Source: Mytilus californianus
Taxonomy: Eukaryota; Mollusca; Bivalvia; Mytilida; Mytilidae
Length of the DNA stretch: 64,000 bases
Assembly (NCBI RefSeq): GCF_021869535.1
Contig: NW_026262690.1
Coordinates: 68,875,995-68,939,994, forward strand
Direction of reading: 5' to 3'
Below, piece by piece: positions 12,406 through 24,060 of this stretch. Under the pieces are notes generated by a model, which was given only the letters and a program-made list of their open reading frames with translations, had not been told where the DNA came from and ran no database searches. The first letter of the stretch is position 1; each line of letters begins with the position of its first letter. Made by a program: the position numbers and the translations under genes.

Positions 12406-13908
12406 GTTAAAGACCCACCAAGATGAACTTGTTGAGAGTGGATAATTTTCATATAATGTCTACAAAGATGTAATTATGGAAGGTAATTAAAGTCTGATCA
12501 TCTCTAACAAAGGTGGAAATATCTCATTATTTTGATATTTAGATATGATAAAAGGATTCCAGTATAAACCTGATTTATTTTCAACAAATATTCCCTATTT
12601 TATTACATTCTTACATTATAAAAACATTACCAGGTGTTAAGATTTAATATTGCACAATATCAAAACATATGGGCCTTTTTTTAGATGGCTTGAATTATCA
12701 CGCCTTCAATCTTGTGTCTTGGTATCACTAGACTGACTAATCCCTTTCAATTTTTTATTATAAATAGATCTGTAAAGATGTAATAAATTTACGAAATTGA
12801 TAATTAAGCAAGTTTTATGCTAACATCAGCATTAACTAAATTGAAAGTAAGGTATTAAAGAAATAAGACTCTTTTTTCCTGGGTAATATTTCATTTCCAC
12901 CCTCAGTCTTTATCAGATTTATTTCAGACATTATCTAACAAGGAATTTCAAGCAAAATTAAAATGGTTGTTCAATGTTCATTTAAAATAACTTATGTATG
13001 CACTATCTGAACAGTGTATTAGAAGTATTCTTACAGAATATCTGTAAATTTTTCTTGTCCTAAATCTTTCAGAACCTATGATTTGAGTTTTTGGTTAACT
13101 TTAATACATTCAATTGTCCCTCAGCTGTTCCAAAGTAATATTAAAAATTGAATTTATTATTGATTTGAGTGTCCAGTCATGACAATGTCTTTAATACATG
13201 TAAATTCTTTTGTTATCTGAACTCAAATTAGTCATGTCTTAACATCAAAAGGGATTATGACTTTGAAACAGCTGAGGTGCAATTAAGTGTAACCTCATCT
13301 TTAATATTTCCATATACTTTAGAAGAAGTGAAAGTGCTGCAACCAGTTACATAAAATTTATTGGATAAAACCAGATTGCCAGACAAATAGCATCGACCTG
13401 GAATTATTTACATCTGTGTCCTTTAGTTTTCTATAGATATTTGTCTCATTGGCAATCATACCACATCTTCCTAATTTTAAAAGAATCTTTGCCAACTAAC
13501 TGTTGTATGAGTAAAAGACTATTTAGGATAAAAGCTTAAAAGACTGCAACCCAATGAGTTGACTGAGGTCATTATATGGTCCTCAACAAAACTATTTTAA
13601 AATAACAAGTCCTGAAATATTATTACAGTGCACCCAATAATTTATTCAGATTGAATGGTAATATATGCAGATCAATATAAAAAAAAAACCATCATATATC
13701 CTATGATTTTGGCTTTGTTGCATCAAAGATCAATATAAATCAGAAGATTTTTGTACAACCTTTAATATTATTGTCCCCTAAAATAAATGTGAAACATTAA
13801 CAAAATACACTTTACTGAACAAAAAAAATTGTAAATAGAATATTGTCATTTCGTACATTTAGATCATTAGTACAGGAAAAAGTACTTGATATAAATATTA
13901 TTTTACAG

Positions 13909-13995
13909 GACATGTCCAAGGGCATGGCAAGTTTCATGAAGTGTGTGCACATGAAGGACAATGTCCTTCTATACGTTGTCCATTTGACTGTAATG
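13909..13995 (+). CDS. candidate exon e of the unrecognised plus-strand gene
   Basis: An 87-nt exon (29 codons) lies between 'aaatattattttacag' and 'gtgaaa'. In phase 0 it reads DMSKGMASFMKCVHMKDNVL, then LYVVHLTVM, and it joins exon f in phase 0. A second frame is also open and gives a Cys/His-rich peptide (C-A-H-E-G-Q-C-P-S-I-R-C). The phase-0 reading is preferred because it fits both neighbours and resembles the helical composition of exons c and d. Confidence 0.5.
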
Positions 13996-16179
13996 GTGAA
14001 ATATAAGTAGTACTTGCTGGGGAATACACAAAAATGGACTAGGGAATGTGATACAGTTTTTATGGAACTATTTGTTACATTTTGATCTACTTTCCTACAT
14101 TCTTAATAAAAATAGTTGTTTAAAAGTAATTTTTAGCATTATTTTTTATGTTTTTTTGTGCCCCATACAATATCTTACACTTTTGAATGCCAGTGACTGG
14201 CAAAATTTTAAGAAGTCTGAAAGGTTGACAATCAGATATCAGATCTTTGATTGTTTCTGTTTAATTTATTCATAATATTAATTTTTCAGGGTAGGTAGGA
14301 TCCAGGATTTTTTGAAGAGTGCCCTCTACGTCCCCCCTATCCCCCACCCCTCCACCCTTTTGGATCCACCACTGCTTTAAAATTCTGGGGACATTTTAGA
14401 AGTTGACATATTGTGTAGACAGTGTTTTGTTGAAGACTGTATAATGCCCTTTAGATTAGGTTATTTTTGTCATTGGGTTGCTGGGTGTGAATACATTTTA
14501 ATCAGGAACCCAACTGGTGTGAATGCAATTTTCTGTTGTGCTTTTTCAAGTTTATAATTAGAACTTATCAGGAAATTCCAAGATATTAGTATGTATAAAC
14601 ATTCTTCTTTGAATTCTTTTTATGTTTTGATTTTTTGAATAATACTGTATTTATTTTATCACAAATATTCAACATGAAATTGTGTAGTGGGTACTTATGT
14701 TGGAGTGGTACAACATGTATTCATATTATTTATTATATATAAACTTTAGTGAAGTGCCAGCACTTAATCTGTTGATAAAACTTTGAAGTAAAATTTATAG
14801 TGATGGGGATTCTAACAGGATTAATTGTCATGATGTTACCCTGTTGGTTTTTTATTTCCTTAGATATTCAACCTCTTGATGGTTACATTAATGAGTAAAG
14901 CTTATCTCTCTTCTAAAAAAAAAAATTGTGTTAATTATTCTTGACCAAAGAATTCTACAAAGGACTTGCAAAACAAATACATTAATTATATTCCATAAAT
15001 GAAACGGCTCATCTTCAATTTCATAGAACACTAATATTATGAAAAAGTACTGAAAAACATAATACCCAAAGTTTTGTCTTCAGATTCAAATACAGTAAAG
15101 AAAACATAACAAGACATTGAAATCATGTTTGAAAAATTGAATAGGTGAATCAATAGAAATACCAAAAAATACAAGACACAAGACACAAGGAAACTAGGTG
15201 AACCAATATAAATACAAATATTATACAGAAAACAAGTAAAAAAATATTAATATGTTATAGTATTACTATGAACAGAGGTTGCTAAATTTATACCATTTTT
15301 TTTCGAAAAGTTCTGAACACTGTATTGAAATTGCCTGTTTTATTATTTGTATGTCATTAATGAAATCACATGACTTCAATTGGAAATGTTCCAAAATTTC
15401 CAGAAAACTGCAATTCCCATAATTGCATGGCATAAAAAGCTAGAAATAATGAAATTTTTCTTATGTACAGCAAAATCCATCAAATTTTTGAAATGATTCA
15501 CTGTTATTGCTCTGGGGAAATAGCTTGAAAATAATTATTTACAAAATAGTATGAATGAAGGCAGTGAGCTCATTTTGCACCATTACATAAGCTACTTTTA
15601 AATCCTCTTCAGAACTTTACTTGCACCCAATCTTTAACATTCTAGTATGTAACCCTGTTTCCACCCCATCTGGTAAAATATGAGAATGTAATGTTTGTAT
15701 AGCTGTAAATCTATACAAAGTCTGTTATCAGTCTACATAGATCATCTTAGTGAAGATTTTATCAAAAGATAAGTCTGAGCAACAAATTCCCCTCTCAGCT
15801 AGATACTAGATATATGCATTCCCTTAAAGAACAAGCTTTCATTCAGCCAAACAAAATTGATTACTTTGCAAGTAGATTTAAGATGTAAAGCACTTCAAGC
15901 AAAAATGCTTTACCAAATGCATAATTATAACACACACAAAGCCAGATTTAAATCAAATCTAAAACCTTGAGTATCCTTATTAGTTGATCAATTCTCACTT
16001 TTTATCCAGTAAGGTTTGAAAGAGTTATCTCCCATTTGTATAGATATTTTCATACAGTTGAAACAGCAGTTTTCAATATTTTATATTTTCTAAAGTTTAT
16101 TCATGCTCCAAGGTCCTAGACACTCAGATTTCAAAATTCATATGATTTTTGTTATTAGCTAATTTTCATGCCTTGTCTA

Positions 16180-16445
16180 TGATATAAGGGGGATGTTTTT
16201 TGGTTTGTGCATCTGCTGTCCCATCCAACCATTATTCATTCCATCCATTAGTCCCATTTCATGTTAATTTTTTGGTCAAGGGGGTTTACCGTGAAGTTGT
16301 GGTCACATCACTTTGAAACTTGGTACACAAGTTCATTATGATGTAATGTTTAAAATTATATGCCAAATTAGGACTTTGTCTCTGATTTCACAGTTCATTG
16401 AAAAAGAAAGTGCAAGCAGGATATAGTGTCCTATTGACACAGATT
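16180..16445. repeat. family C-related dispersed repeat
   Basis: The block containing 'ttggtcaagggggtttaccg', 'cactttgaaacttggtacac' and 'gccaaattaggactttgtc' matches 42091-42310 ('tttggtcaaggtag', 'aacttgaaacttagtacaca', 'gccaaattagagttttttcc'). Both copies end with 'agtgtcc'/'atggacac'-type sequence. They are diverged copies of one non-coding element. Confidence 0.65.
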
Positions 16446-17328
16446 CTTGTTTATCATTTGTTTGATTTTTTTTTCTGTTACCTAAATTCATATAAAAACT
16501 GTGAATTTTAACATGGAGAGCAACAACTCTCTCACAATGGAAGGAAACTTGTGTTCAGTGAAAAGAATTTCATTGAATTTTGAGTATTGCAAGATTCATT
16601 CAAAATGGAAAGCATTTACAGAGATTGATACAGAAATGCAAAATAGTAAAAAAAATTGCAAAAGCCATTTCAACCTAACAGCAAACCTGATGTACCCTTA
16701 GAAATAAATCAGTACCAGGATATGAAGTGTGTTAAATTAAGCCACGATAGCTTTTTTTGGTATTTAGAATTCACCACATCTCTATAAGATTTTATTTGTT
16801 GACAGTTATATTGGTCCAATATACCCAGCTTTTCATGTCTTAAAATTCTAAATAAACACGTATGGTTTTAAAGTTGATACAAAAAAAATGACCTTGAATA
16901 ATTAGTTTATGTTTCTAAGAAATGTTTGCAATTGACATGCAAATGAATATAATTTTAAAAGAAAAGACTTTTAAAATGAAACACTTCATACCATTTCATT
17001 GGTCAAATACATGCAGTTTTTCATGCCTTCAAATTCTAGATGCACCTTTATGGTTTTAAAAATCTTATAAAAATGAATAACTTTAGATTTTTAGTTTTTG
17101 TTTCTAAGAATTTTCTGCAATAAGTATGCCAATGAATATAATTAACAAAGAAAAAAACTGCAAAATGCAGCACTTGTTGGCTTGATAATCAATGTACTCT
17201 TGTAGAATCATATAATTATTTCTTGTCAGAACTAATATTCATAATTGTCTTAATTGTATTTCTCTTGTGTCAGAATAATTTATCTAAAAAAAAAAAATAT
17301 CCAAAACTTTTTTTATTTCCCTCCACAG

Positions 17329-17430
17329 GCTCTCTATGAAAACAAAAGTTTATGTCAGTCATTAGTTATTGTATATGGTGCCATTGAAGACCAAATATAT
17401 TCACAGACTGGATCAAATCAATCTCAAGAG
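17329..17430 (+). CDS. candidate exon f of the unrecognised plus-strand gene
   Basis: A 102-nt exon (34 codons, phase 0 to 0) follows the strong acceptor 'ttatttccctccacag'. Only one frame is open: it reads ALYENKSLCQSLVIVYGAIE and then DQIYSQTGSNQSQE. The donor 'gtttat' is weak but is directly after CAAGAG. Without splicing the frame would close at 17470. The peptide is well-mixed in composition and does not look like translated intron. Its family is not recognised. Confidence 0.55.
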
Positions 17431-17777
17431 GTTTATGTTATCATGTATTGTATGACCTATGTGATTATATAGCAATCCATAATGTTATAAATAGTTTGAT
17501 ATTGTCAGATCCAGCTGTATATGTAACTATGAAAGTGTGTAAATTAATTAAAATTCTTTGTAGCATATATATTTACTATTAGTTATTTAATAAAGGCATT
17601 AATTTTCAAGGGACAAGGTATGATTAGTCACATTACCCTGATTATGTTTGAATATATTAAGGTGGTTTCTTTAGTCAGCTTTCAAACTGTTAATTATGTT
17701 ATCAGAATGGCTCATAAATGTGTTTCAGAAGTTTTTTTTGAAAACAAAGTTTCTGAAATTTTTTTATTATTTTTTTT

Positions 17778-17802
17778 GGGGGGGGGGGGGGGGGGGGGGG
17801 GG
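17778..17802 (+). repeat. 25-base G homopolymer
   Basis: Uninterrupted G run directly after a T-rich tract (T-run followed by G-run). Length may be affected by sequencing or assembly. Confidence 0.9.
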
Positions 17803-19096
17803 TAAAAAATAAAGTTGGTAAGAGCATTATAGAAACTATTATGGAAATAGATGAAGTGGTGATAGTGACATCTGGTCGTTTTAACCCTCCTCCCATATCT
17901 AAGCTAATACATGTACTTTAACAGATCGCTTAAAATTTCAAACATTAGTTGAAATGCCAACTTTTCTTCAGCAAGTTGAATTGCAGAAACCACACCCTAC
18001 CCCTATTACAAAGTATTTATCAACCCATGGAAGTATTTATATGTATGATAATATTTGATATAAACAGAAGAAGCACATGTATGGTACATATAAGAAGTTA
18101 TCTTTTGATATCTTACATCAATCTATGCAAGGGTACATGATATTAATATGTAAGATGTATTGACAGAATGAGATGTAGGAATGTATATTAACATATCCCT
18201 TCATTGTTTGTTTACCCCCTCTGTCAATGCCAAGGCTCTCTTCATGAATCATTCTAGTAGATATAGTAAAATACATATTATTAGCTGTTGAATCATCAAA
18301 TCACTTACATGTATAATTGCATATTGATAGGAGTTAGAAAGTATATACACTGGTAACAGATTTAATTATGTGAATGTATTATTGGGGAGACAGTGTATTA
18401 ATGTATTAAGGCTGTCAAAAGTAAGATCTTATGAACAAAATATCAAGGTTATTAAAAACAACTGTGTTGCATAAACCTTTTCTTAAAACAAGTCATAAGG
18501 ATCATATATAAAAGGGATTAGTCCTATTCAGCACATGTTCGACACAAAATCCCTTAAAGAACACAAAACCCAAAAAAACATACGAGCCCATCATATTTAA
18601 AAAAAAACACCAACTTTTGAAGGCTAAATTTGATAAAAATAGTCAAACAACAACAACAGTTCTATATTTATATCAATATTCCCAATAATAAACATAAAGG
18701 AGAAAATTAATCAGAAATCATCTCAAATAAAAAGACAGAATTAGATGATATCAAATGAACAAGAATTATAAACAAAAAGGACAGATAACAGCAAACCTAA
18801 AATAGACAAACATAAATCTGCATTTCAATTTGGTGAACCATGATAAAAACCAACACACATATAGCTGCTAGTCTGTCAAATTTATTTAGAAAGTGATATT
18901 TTTTTGGTGAACAGTTAAAATTAATTTTTAGGCTTCATTTGATTTGAGATGTTTTGTATTTGATAAATAATATGATGTAACTTTTAGAATTTTAAAAACA
19001 ACAGCTTGGCAAGTTGCATTTTTGTAATGAAGCAAAAAAAAAAAGAAAACAAACAACAATATTAGAGTGAAAAAACATATGCAAATGTGCACACTT

Positions 19097-19709
19097 TATA
19101 TGGTCATTTTTTATAAATTTCCTGTTTACAAAACTTTGAATTTTTCGAAAAAATTAGGATTTTCTTATCCCAGGCATAGATTACCTTAGCCGTATTTGGC
19201 ACAACTTTTTGGAATTTTGGGTCCTCAATGCTATTCAACTTTTTACTTGTTTGGCTTTATAATTATTTTGATCTGAGCGTCACTGATGAGTCTTATGTAG
19301 ACGAAATGCGTGTCTGGCGTATTAAATTATAATCCTGGTACCTTTGATAACTATTTACACCACTGGGTCGATGCCACTGCTGGTGGACATTTCATCCCCG
19401 AAGGTATCACCAGCCCAGCAGTCAGCACTTCGGTGTTGACATGAATATCAATTATATGGTCATTTTTTATAAATTTCCTGTTTACAAAACTTTGAACTTT
19501 TCGAAAAACTAAGGATTTTCTTATCCCAGGCATAGATTACCTTAGCTGTATTTGGCACAACTTTTTTGAATTTTGGGTCCTCAATGCTCTTCAACTTTTT
19601 ACTTGTTTGGCTTTATAACTATTTTGATCTGAGCATCACTGATGAGTCTTATGTAGACGAAACGCGCGTCTGGCATATTAAATTATAATCCTGGTACCTT
19701 TGATAACTA
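19097..19709. repeat. 257-bp element in two direct copies separated by 99 bp
   Basis: Copy 1 is 19097-19353 and copy 2 is 19453-19709; both begin 'tatatggtca' and end 'cctttgataacta'. They are nearly identical in order and length. The spacer (19354-19452) includes the GC-richer 'ctgctggtggacatttcatcc'. The 3' part ('gatgagtcttatgtagacga', 'taatcctggtacctttgat') is familiar to me as a dispersed mussel repeat. Confidence 0.85.
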
Positions 19710-19955
19710 ATTATGCTTTAAAAATGGATGTTAGTATTTATGACCAAGAAGATTTGAAGATGCAATACACTTTTTTTCTCATGTTTACTATTAGTAGAAC
19801 AACTTAATAGATATTGAAAACACAGTACCCTCACTAAAAATAACAATTTATAATTTCTATATTTAATAAATCCCAGGAAGACCTGATCAATGAAAATAAA
19901 ACTGCTAAAATTTAACAATTATGACACTTTCAAAAATGTGTCATTCTTTCCACAG

Positions 19956-20046
19956 TTACAAGCTACTGGATGTGAAGCAAGCAACAATAAATAAATCTTG
20001 CTTTAAAAACTTGGAAACAATATGCCTTAGATTAAGACAACATTAA
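19956..20046 (+). CDS. possible last exon of the unrecognised plus-strand gene
   Basis: The strong acceptor 'tgtcattctttccacag' is followed by two open frames. Entering with one base gives YKLLDVKQATINKSCFKNLE, then TICLRLRQH and a TAA at 20044. Entering in phase 0, as exon f would require, gives only LQATGCEASNNK before a TAA at 19992. The longer reading looks more protein-like but does not fit the phase of exon f unless another exon intervenes. Confidence 0.3.
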
Positions 20047-21044
20047 AATCTTTACATTATATAGATTGTCAGTTTATCAGCATAAAGATATTGTAAAATA
20101 TCAGCCCTTCAAGACAATAAGAACCTTTTGCCATTTCATTTTGCTAACATGCCACAAAGGTATCATAATAGTGACTCACACCTAATATCTTCAGACATCA
20201 AAGATTTAGAAAAAATGATGATTAAACCTGTGCATTTTTCAACAGAATCCTTTGAATTTTTACACAACATTAAATACTGCTAAACATAAACCAGAGTTTG
20301 AATCTGACATCTTGAGGATTACGATAATGTGGAAAATAGAAACATTTCCTTTAAATAGTCAGAATTTTCAAATATTCCTTTTTATCCTGTCTTAGGCTAA
20401 GTTATTATTTTCCAGTTAATACCAGGTTGCCAGAATATTCAATTCCATAGCAACACCAACCCCCCCACCCCCCCCCCCCCCCCCCCCCCACCCCTATGTT
20501 TGAGTTCCTTGCATAGGAATGTTCTTATCTAGTCTCATAGGACCTCCAGATGAGAATTTACTGATACCTTTACTGATTTGTTGGGGACTGAGGAAAATAT
20601 TTTGCATTTAGAAGGCATTTTTTAGCAGTTATTCATTGCTATATGCATGCACCTGCACAATTATCACAACTAAAATCTTGGTGTGTTTTTCATCCTTGAA
20701 GTTTGGTAATAATACAGGTTGATGAATGAATTCTAAAAAACTGTTTTACTTCTGCAATTTATCTGAAGTCAAGGAAGATTTATATATAAACAGATCTTTT
20801 GGTTTGCCTCAATAAAACAGCAATACAACACACAAAAAAAAATAGACTAAGATCTTCCATCAACAATGAAATCCGAAGAATGAGATATATAATAAAAGAG
20901 AATCACTTGCAAGGTTTCTCATTTGGGAGATGCACATCCACATGTGGCAGAGTTAAACTGTAATTTTTTTTAGAGATTAACCCTCCCTTTATAATGTATA
21001 TCAGTAGACTAACAAAGAGTATATGAAATAACATATAATGAGAA
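20047..21044. other. AT-rich non-coding stretch
   Basis: No exon was recognised on either strand. A 30-base C tract lies at 20460-20489. Confidence 0.5.
20460..20489 (+). repeat. C homopolymer, 30 bases with one A
   Basis: A C run broken by a single A at 20467, followed by further C-rich sequence. Confidence 0.9.
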
Positions 21045-21257
21045 TTACTGTAAATTCAGAAATTATTGCGAGGTTTTTATTAATGCGAATAATGCGACTC
21101 GGTGAGTATCGCAATAATAAGAACTCGCATTTTGATAAATAAAACGTTGATCTAAACGTAGATTGTTCTGAAATCGCACTAATTAAACTCGCGTTCTTGC
21201 CCATTTTTGAAAAATCGCAATAATAAATGCCCGCAATAATTTCTGAATTTACAGTAA
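21045..21257. mobile_element. 213-bp MITE with about 26-bp terminal inverted repeats
   Basis: The left end reads TTACTGTAAATTCAGAAATT and continues ATTGCG; the right end is its reverse complement (CGCAATAATTTCTGAATTTA, then CAGTAA). The outermost TTA/TAA fits a duplicated TA target, as in Tc1/mariner-type elements. The interior is full of GCGAATAA/CGCAATAATA-like words and has no coding frame, so it is a non-autonomous element. The superfamily is inferred only from the TA flanks. Confidence 0.8.
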
Positions 21258-22003
21258 TATAGGAAGGAAAAGCACTTTACTCTATTAGTTCAAAATAAGA
21301 TATTTACTAAATGCTTGCAGTTTCTGAAACCAAGCTTAAAGAACTTAACTTGCTGATATAAAATCATGATGTCTTATTCTCTAAAAAAAGAGGCTGTGCT
21401 ATGCAAAGGCCAAATTGTACAGAATTTCAATGCAGTAAAAACAAAAGAAACATTTAGACTTGCTTCAAACTATAAATTAGCAAGTTGATGTTCATTACTA
21501 AAGATACTAGACACCATTTTGAATAAGAACAGTATAACTGTAACCTTAATCATTGGGTAAGAAGAATCTTCATATTGGAGTTATATGACAGGAACATTCA
21601 GGTATTATGTTACATGTAGCAGTAAAGTATACATTTTCAACATCAATAAGTACTCTAGCATTTATCCACTACTATGCCCACTGGATTTATAGATGTAGAA
21701 TCTAATGACTTTATCAGCTGTATTTTGTTAATCTTGAAAATTTTTAGGATTTGAATAGCTTCCAAAGATGTTTTGTAATAAAATATATGTTAAAGTTAAT
21801 CTCTTGGTTTTACATTATATTTATCAAGACATATTGTATATGATTGATTTTGCTTAGGTGTTTTCATGTTTTTTATTATACTATTTTTAATTTTGTTCCT
21901 ATTTCAGAAGATAAGAGTTCGAAAGATATGCTATTGTCATTTTTTATATTAATTAACTTGTCAGATTAAAACTGTATGATAAATTTGTTGAAGCATACAG
22001 TCA

Positions 22004-22064
22004 TTACTTTGTTTTGCTGCCTGTTTGCATTGTTGTCCATCTTTCAGACAAGATGAGACTAAAA
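22004..22064 (-). CDS. possible last exon of the giant minus-strand gene
   Basis: In the phase left by the candidate exon at 22880-22929, the minus strand here reads FSLILSERWTTMQTGSKTK and reaches a TAA at 22004-22006. Two acceptors are possible (after 22065 or after 22059), both with poor pyrimidine tracts. Another minus frame here is also open and gives a Cys/Gln-rich peptide ending at 21966. This is one plausible way to close the giant protein and is not established. Confidence 0.2.
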
Positions 22065-22879
22065 CTGCTTTTAAATAATAAATTGGTTGATTTAAGCCTT
22101 TAACTTTGGCATGGACATTAATGAATGTGAAATACAAGCTCATGTCAATTTTAAAGAAGGTTTTTGCTATTATTTTTAAGGAGTTTAATAAAAAGAGCAA
22201 AATTAACAAAACTGATGGTTTCTTGATGGTAATTTTAATTTTTCTCTGATCAACAGTTTTATAATGTAAAATGATTTATTAAACAATAATTAAATACAAA
22301 ATTATGAAGCTTTCTCAAATTCAGACTCTTTTTACCATTTAAGTTTTAAGATATATATCCTATTCCTTGTCCAGTCAATTGATTTGGATAATTTATTTAT
22401 TTAAAAACCTTTAATGAAGTGGCAGATATAAACATTTTTAATATCAAAATAAGGAGATGTGTTATGATTTGTCAATTTTGTACCAGAGTTCAAATGATGT
22501 GGATATAAGTTATTATGTTTCACCATACAGCCTTCAACAATGAGAAAACCCAATACTCTATAATTTGCTATAAAATTCCCAGACATTAGAAATGTTCAAC
22601 AAAATGAGATGTTCAGTAAAGGATACCTTTAGATTGTTAGTCCAAGAACAAAGATATTTTTAAATAAGTTTTCAATGTGTATATGGAGTAACATCACTAT
22701 AGCTTTATTTCAATATTTTTTGTAATTAGTTTCTGTAACCCAAAAAAAAAAACCAATATGAATATAATGTTTTAATTACTCTCATTAGTATATCAGTTTT
22801 ATATCCTGAAGAGCCAAGAATAAACCAAAGTTTGATAAGTGATCAATCAAGAATGTTGAAACAGTTTGTTGTTACTTAC

Positions 22880-22929
22880 TGGCAGTTAATTAACACCGTC
22901 TGAGACAAGACCGGTGAAGATGAGTTTTT
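22880..22929 (-). CDS. candidate 50-nt exon following the giant exon
   Basis: On the minus strand a 50-nt block follows 'tttcatcatgcag' and ends at a consensus donor GTAAGT. In phase 0, which is what the giant exon leaves, it reads KNSSSPVLSQTVLINC plus two bases. The Ser-rich content resembles the giant protein. It is short, so chance is possible. Confidence 0.35.
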
Positions 22930-23936
22930 CTGCATGATGAAAGATGCTGTTTTGTATGATTCTTATTGGTGTAATTATCTAATTTTGTAAATAAAATAGT
23001 ATTTAAATCTGTTAATTGTCCAATTAAAATTCTATTAATTCATTGTTGTTTTTGATAACGTCATGTGGCAAATATTACATACATGCAGGCCAGTTCATTG
23101 TGTAAATCGTAAGAAAAACAATGTGTAAATTGGATATGATCGACTGTCACAGTAGATCAGTTATGTACATTTTTGCAAAGTGATTTGACCTGTTTCAGGG
23201 CAAGACATTTGGACTCCCATTTCACTTGAGACGAGTCAAAATTATTATTTATAAGTATATGTCATATCTATAACATTTGAACATGATGATGAGTTTTATT
23301 AATAACAAAGTGTAAATTATTTCTTTGAAAGGAAAATCTAATTTGCAGCTGTATATTAATGTTTTCAATCAGACTTGTTTGTAGAGTGATAAAATTTTCA
23401 CCAGAAAATTGTTATTGAATTGTTAATAGGATGAAGTTAGTGAATTAAATATTCTGCCTTTCTTTGTGCATTGTCCGATATTGATCTTAAAAACTAAGTA
23501 ACAAAGCATTTCAATTTCTTCCCAAAGTGAATATCAAATGAACATTCAATGGTATTATTCACGCTCATTGGCATTTGGTTTCAATACATACACACATACC
23601 AGCACCGAAAATGCCATACATTCCCCAGAACAGAGTGTAACATTTGGAATATGGCTATCTAAAGTTTTCAAAAATCAATATTAATATGAAAATGGCAACT
23701 CCACAAAAACATCATCAAATAATTGATTTGCACAAAATGACATTTAACGGTACATTCTACCATCTAGAAGAATTATTATTCGTCATCAAAAAGTCCATTG
23801 GGTTCTTTGATAAGTAATTATGAATTCATAATCAATCTATTTAACAATTTGGAGAAACATTATATTCTTTGGATTTGATAATGTGGCTTTGAAGCCCAAA
23901 CCATAGTGTGCAAATAAGACTGCATATATGTAATCA

Positions 23937-24010
23937 GGAATTTAAAATAAAAATAAGAAGATTTTGTATGACTGCTAATGAGACAACTCTCCACCAGAGA
24001 CTGCCATTGA
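23937..24010 (+). repeat. family B fragment just 3' of the giant exon
   Basis: The words 'aagaagattttgtatgactg' and 'gagacaactctccaccagag' match the start of family B copies elsewhere in the window. It is about 50 bp inside the intron that follows the giant coding exon, so read-through of that donor would translate repeat sequence. Confidence 0.7.
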
Positions 24011-24060
24011 TGTCTTAAAAGGATTTTAAGTGACATGTTACTATTTTTACTTGTTCCTAC

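Noticed and set aside
12174..12452. 92-codon minus-strand frame (Ser/Asp-rich), including a possible exon ending at a GTAACT donor
   Set aside because: It overlaps the plus-strand candidate exon d, which is favoured by phase agreement with its neighbours; both cannot be right without evidence of antisense coding.
21961..22209. 82-codon minus-strand frame with a Cys/Gln-rich end
   Set aside because: Most of its N-terminal half is AT-rich intron-like sequence, and its phase does not fit the candidate exon at 22880-22929.
23860..24060. C-terminal 66-codon extension of the giant frame beyond the donor
   Set aside because: A consensus donor lies at the boundary and the extension translates a family B repeat fragment. 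It is probably intron, although retention cannot be excluded.
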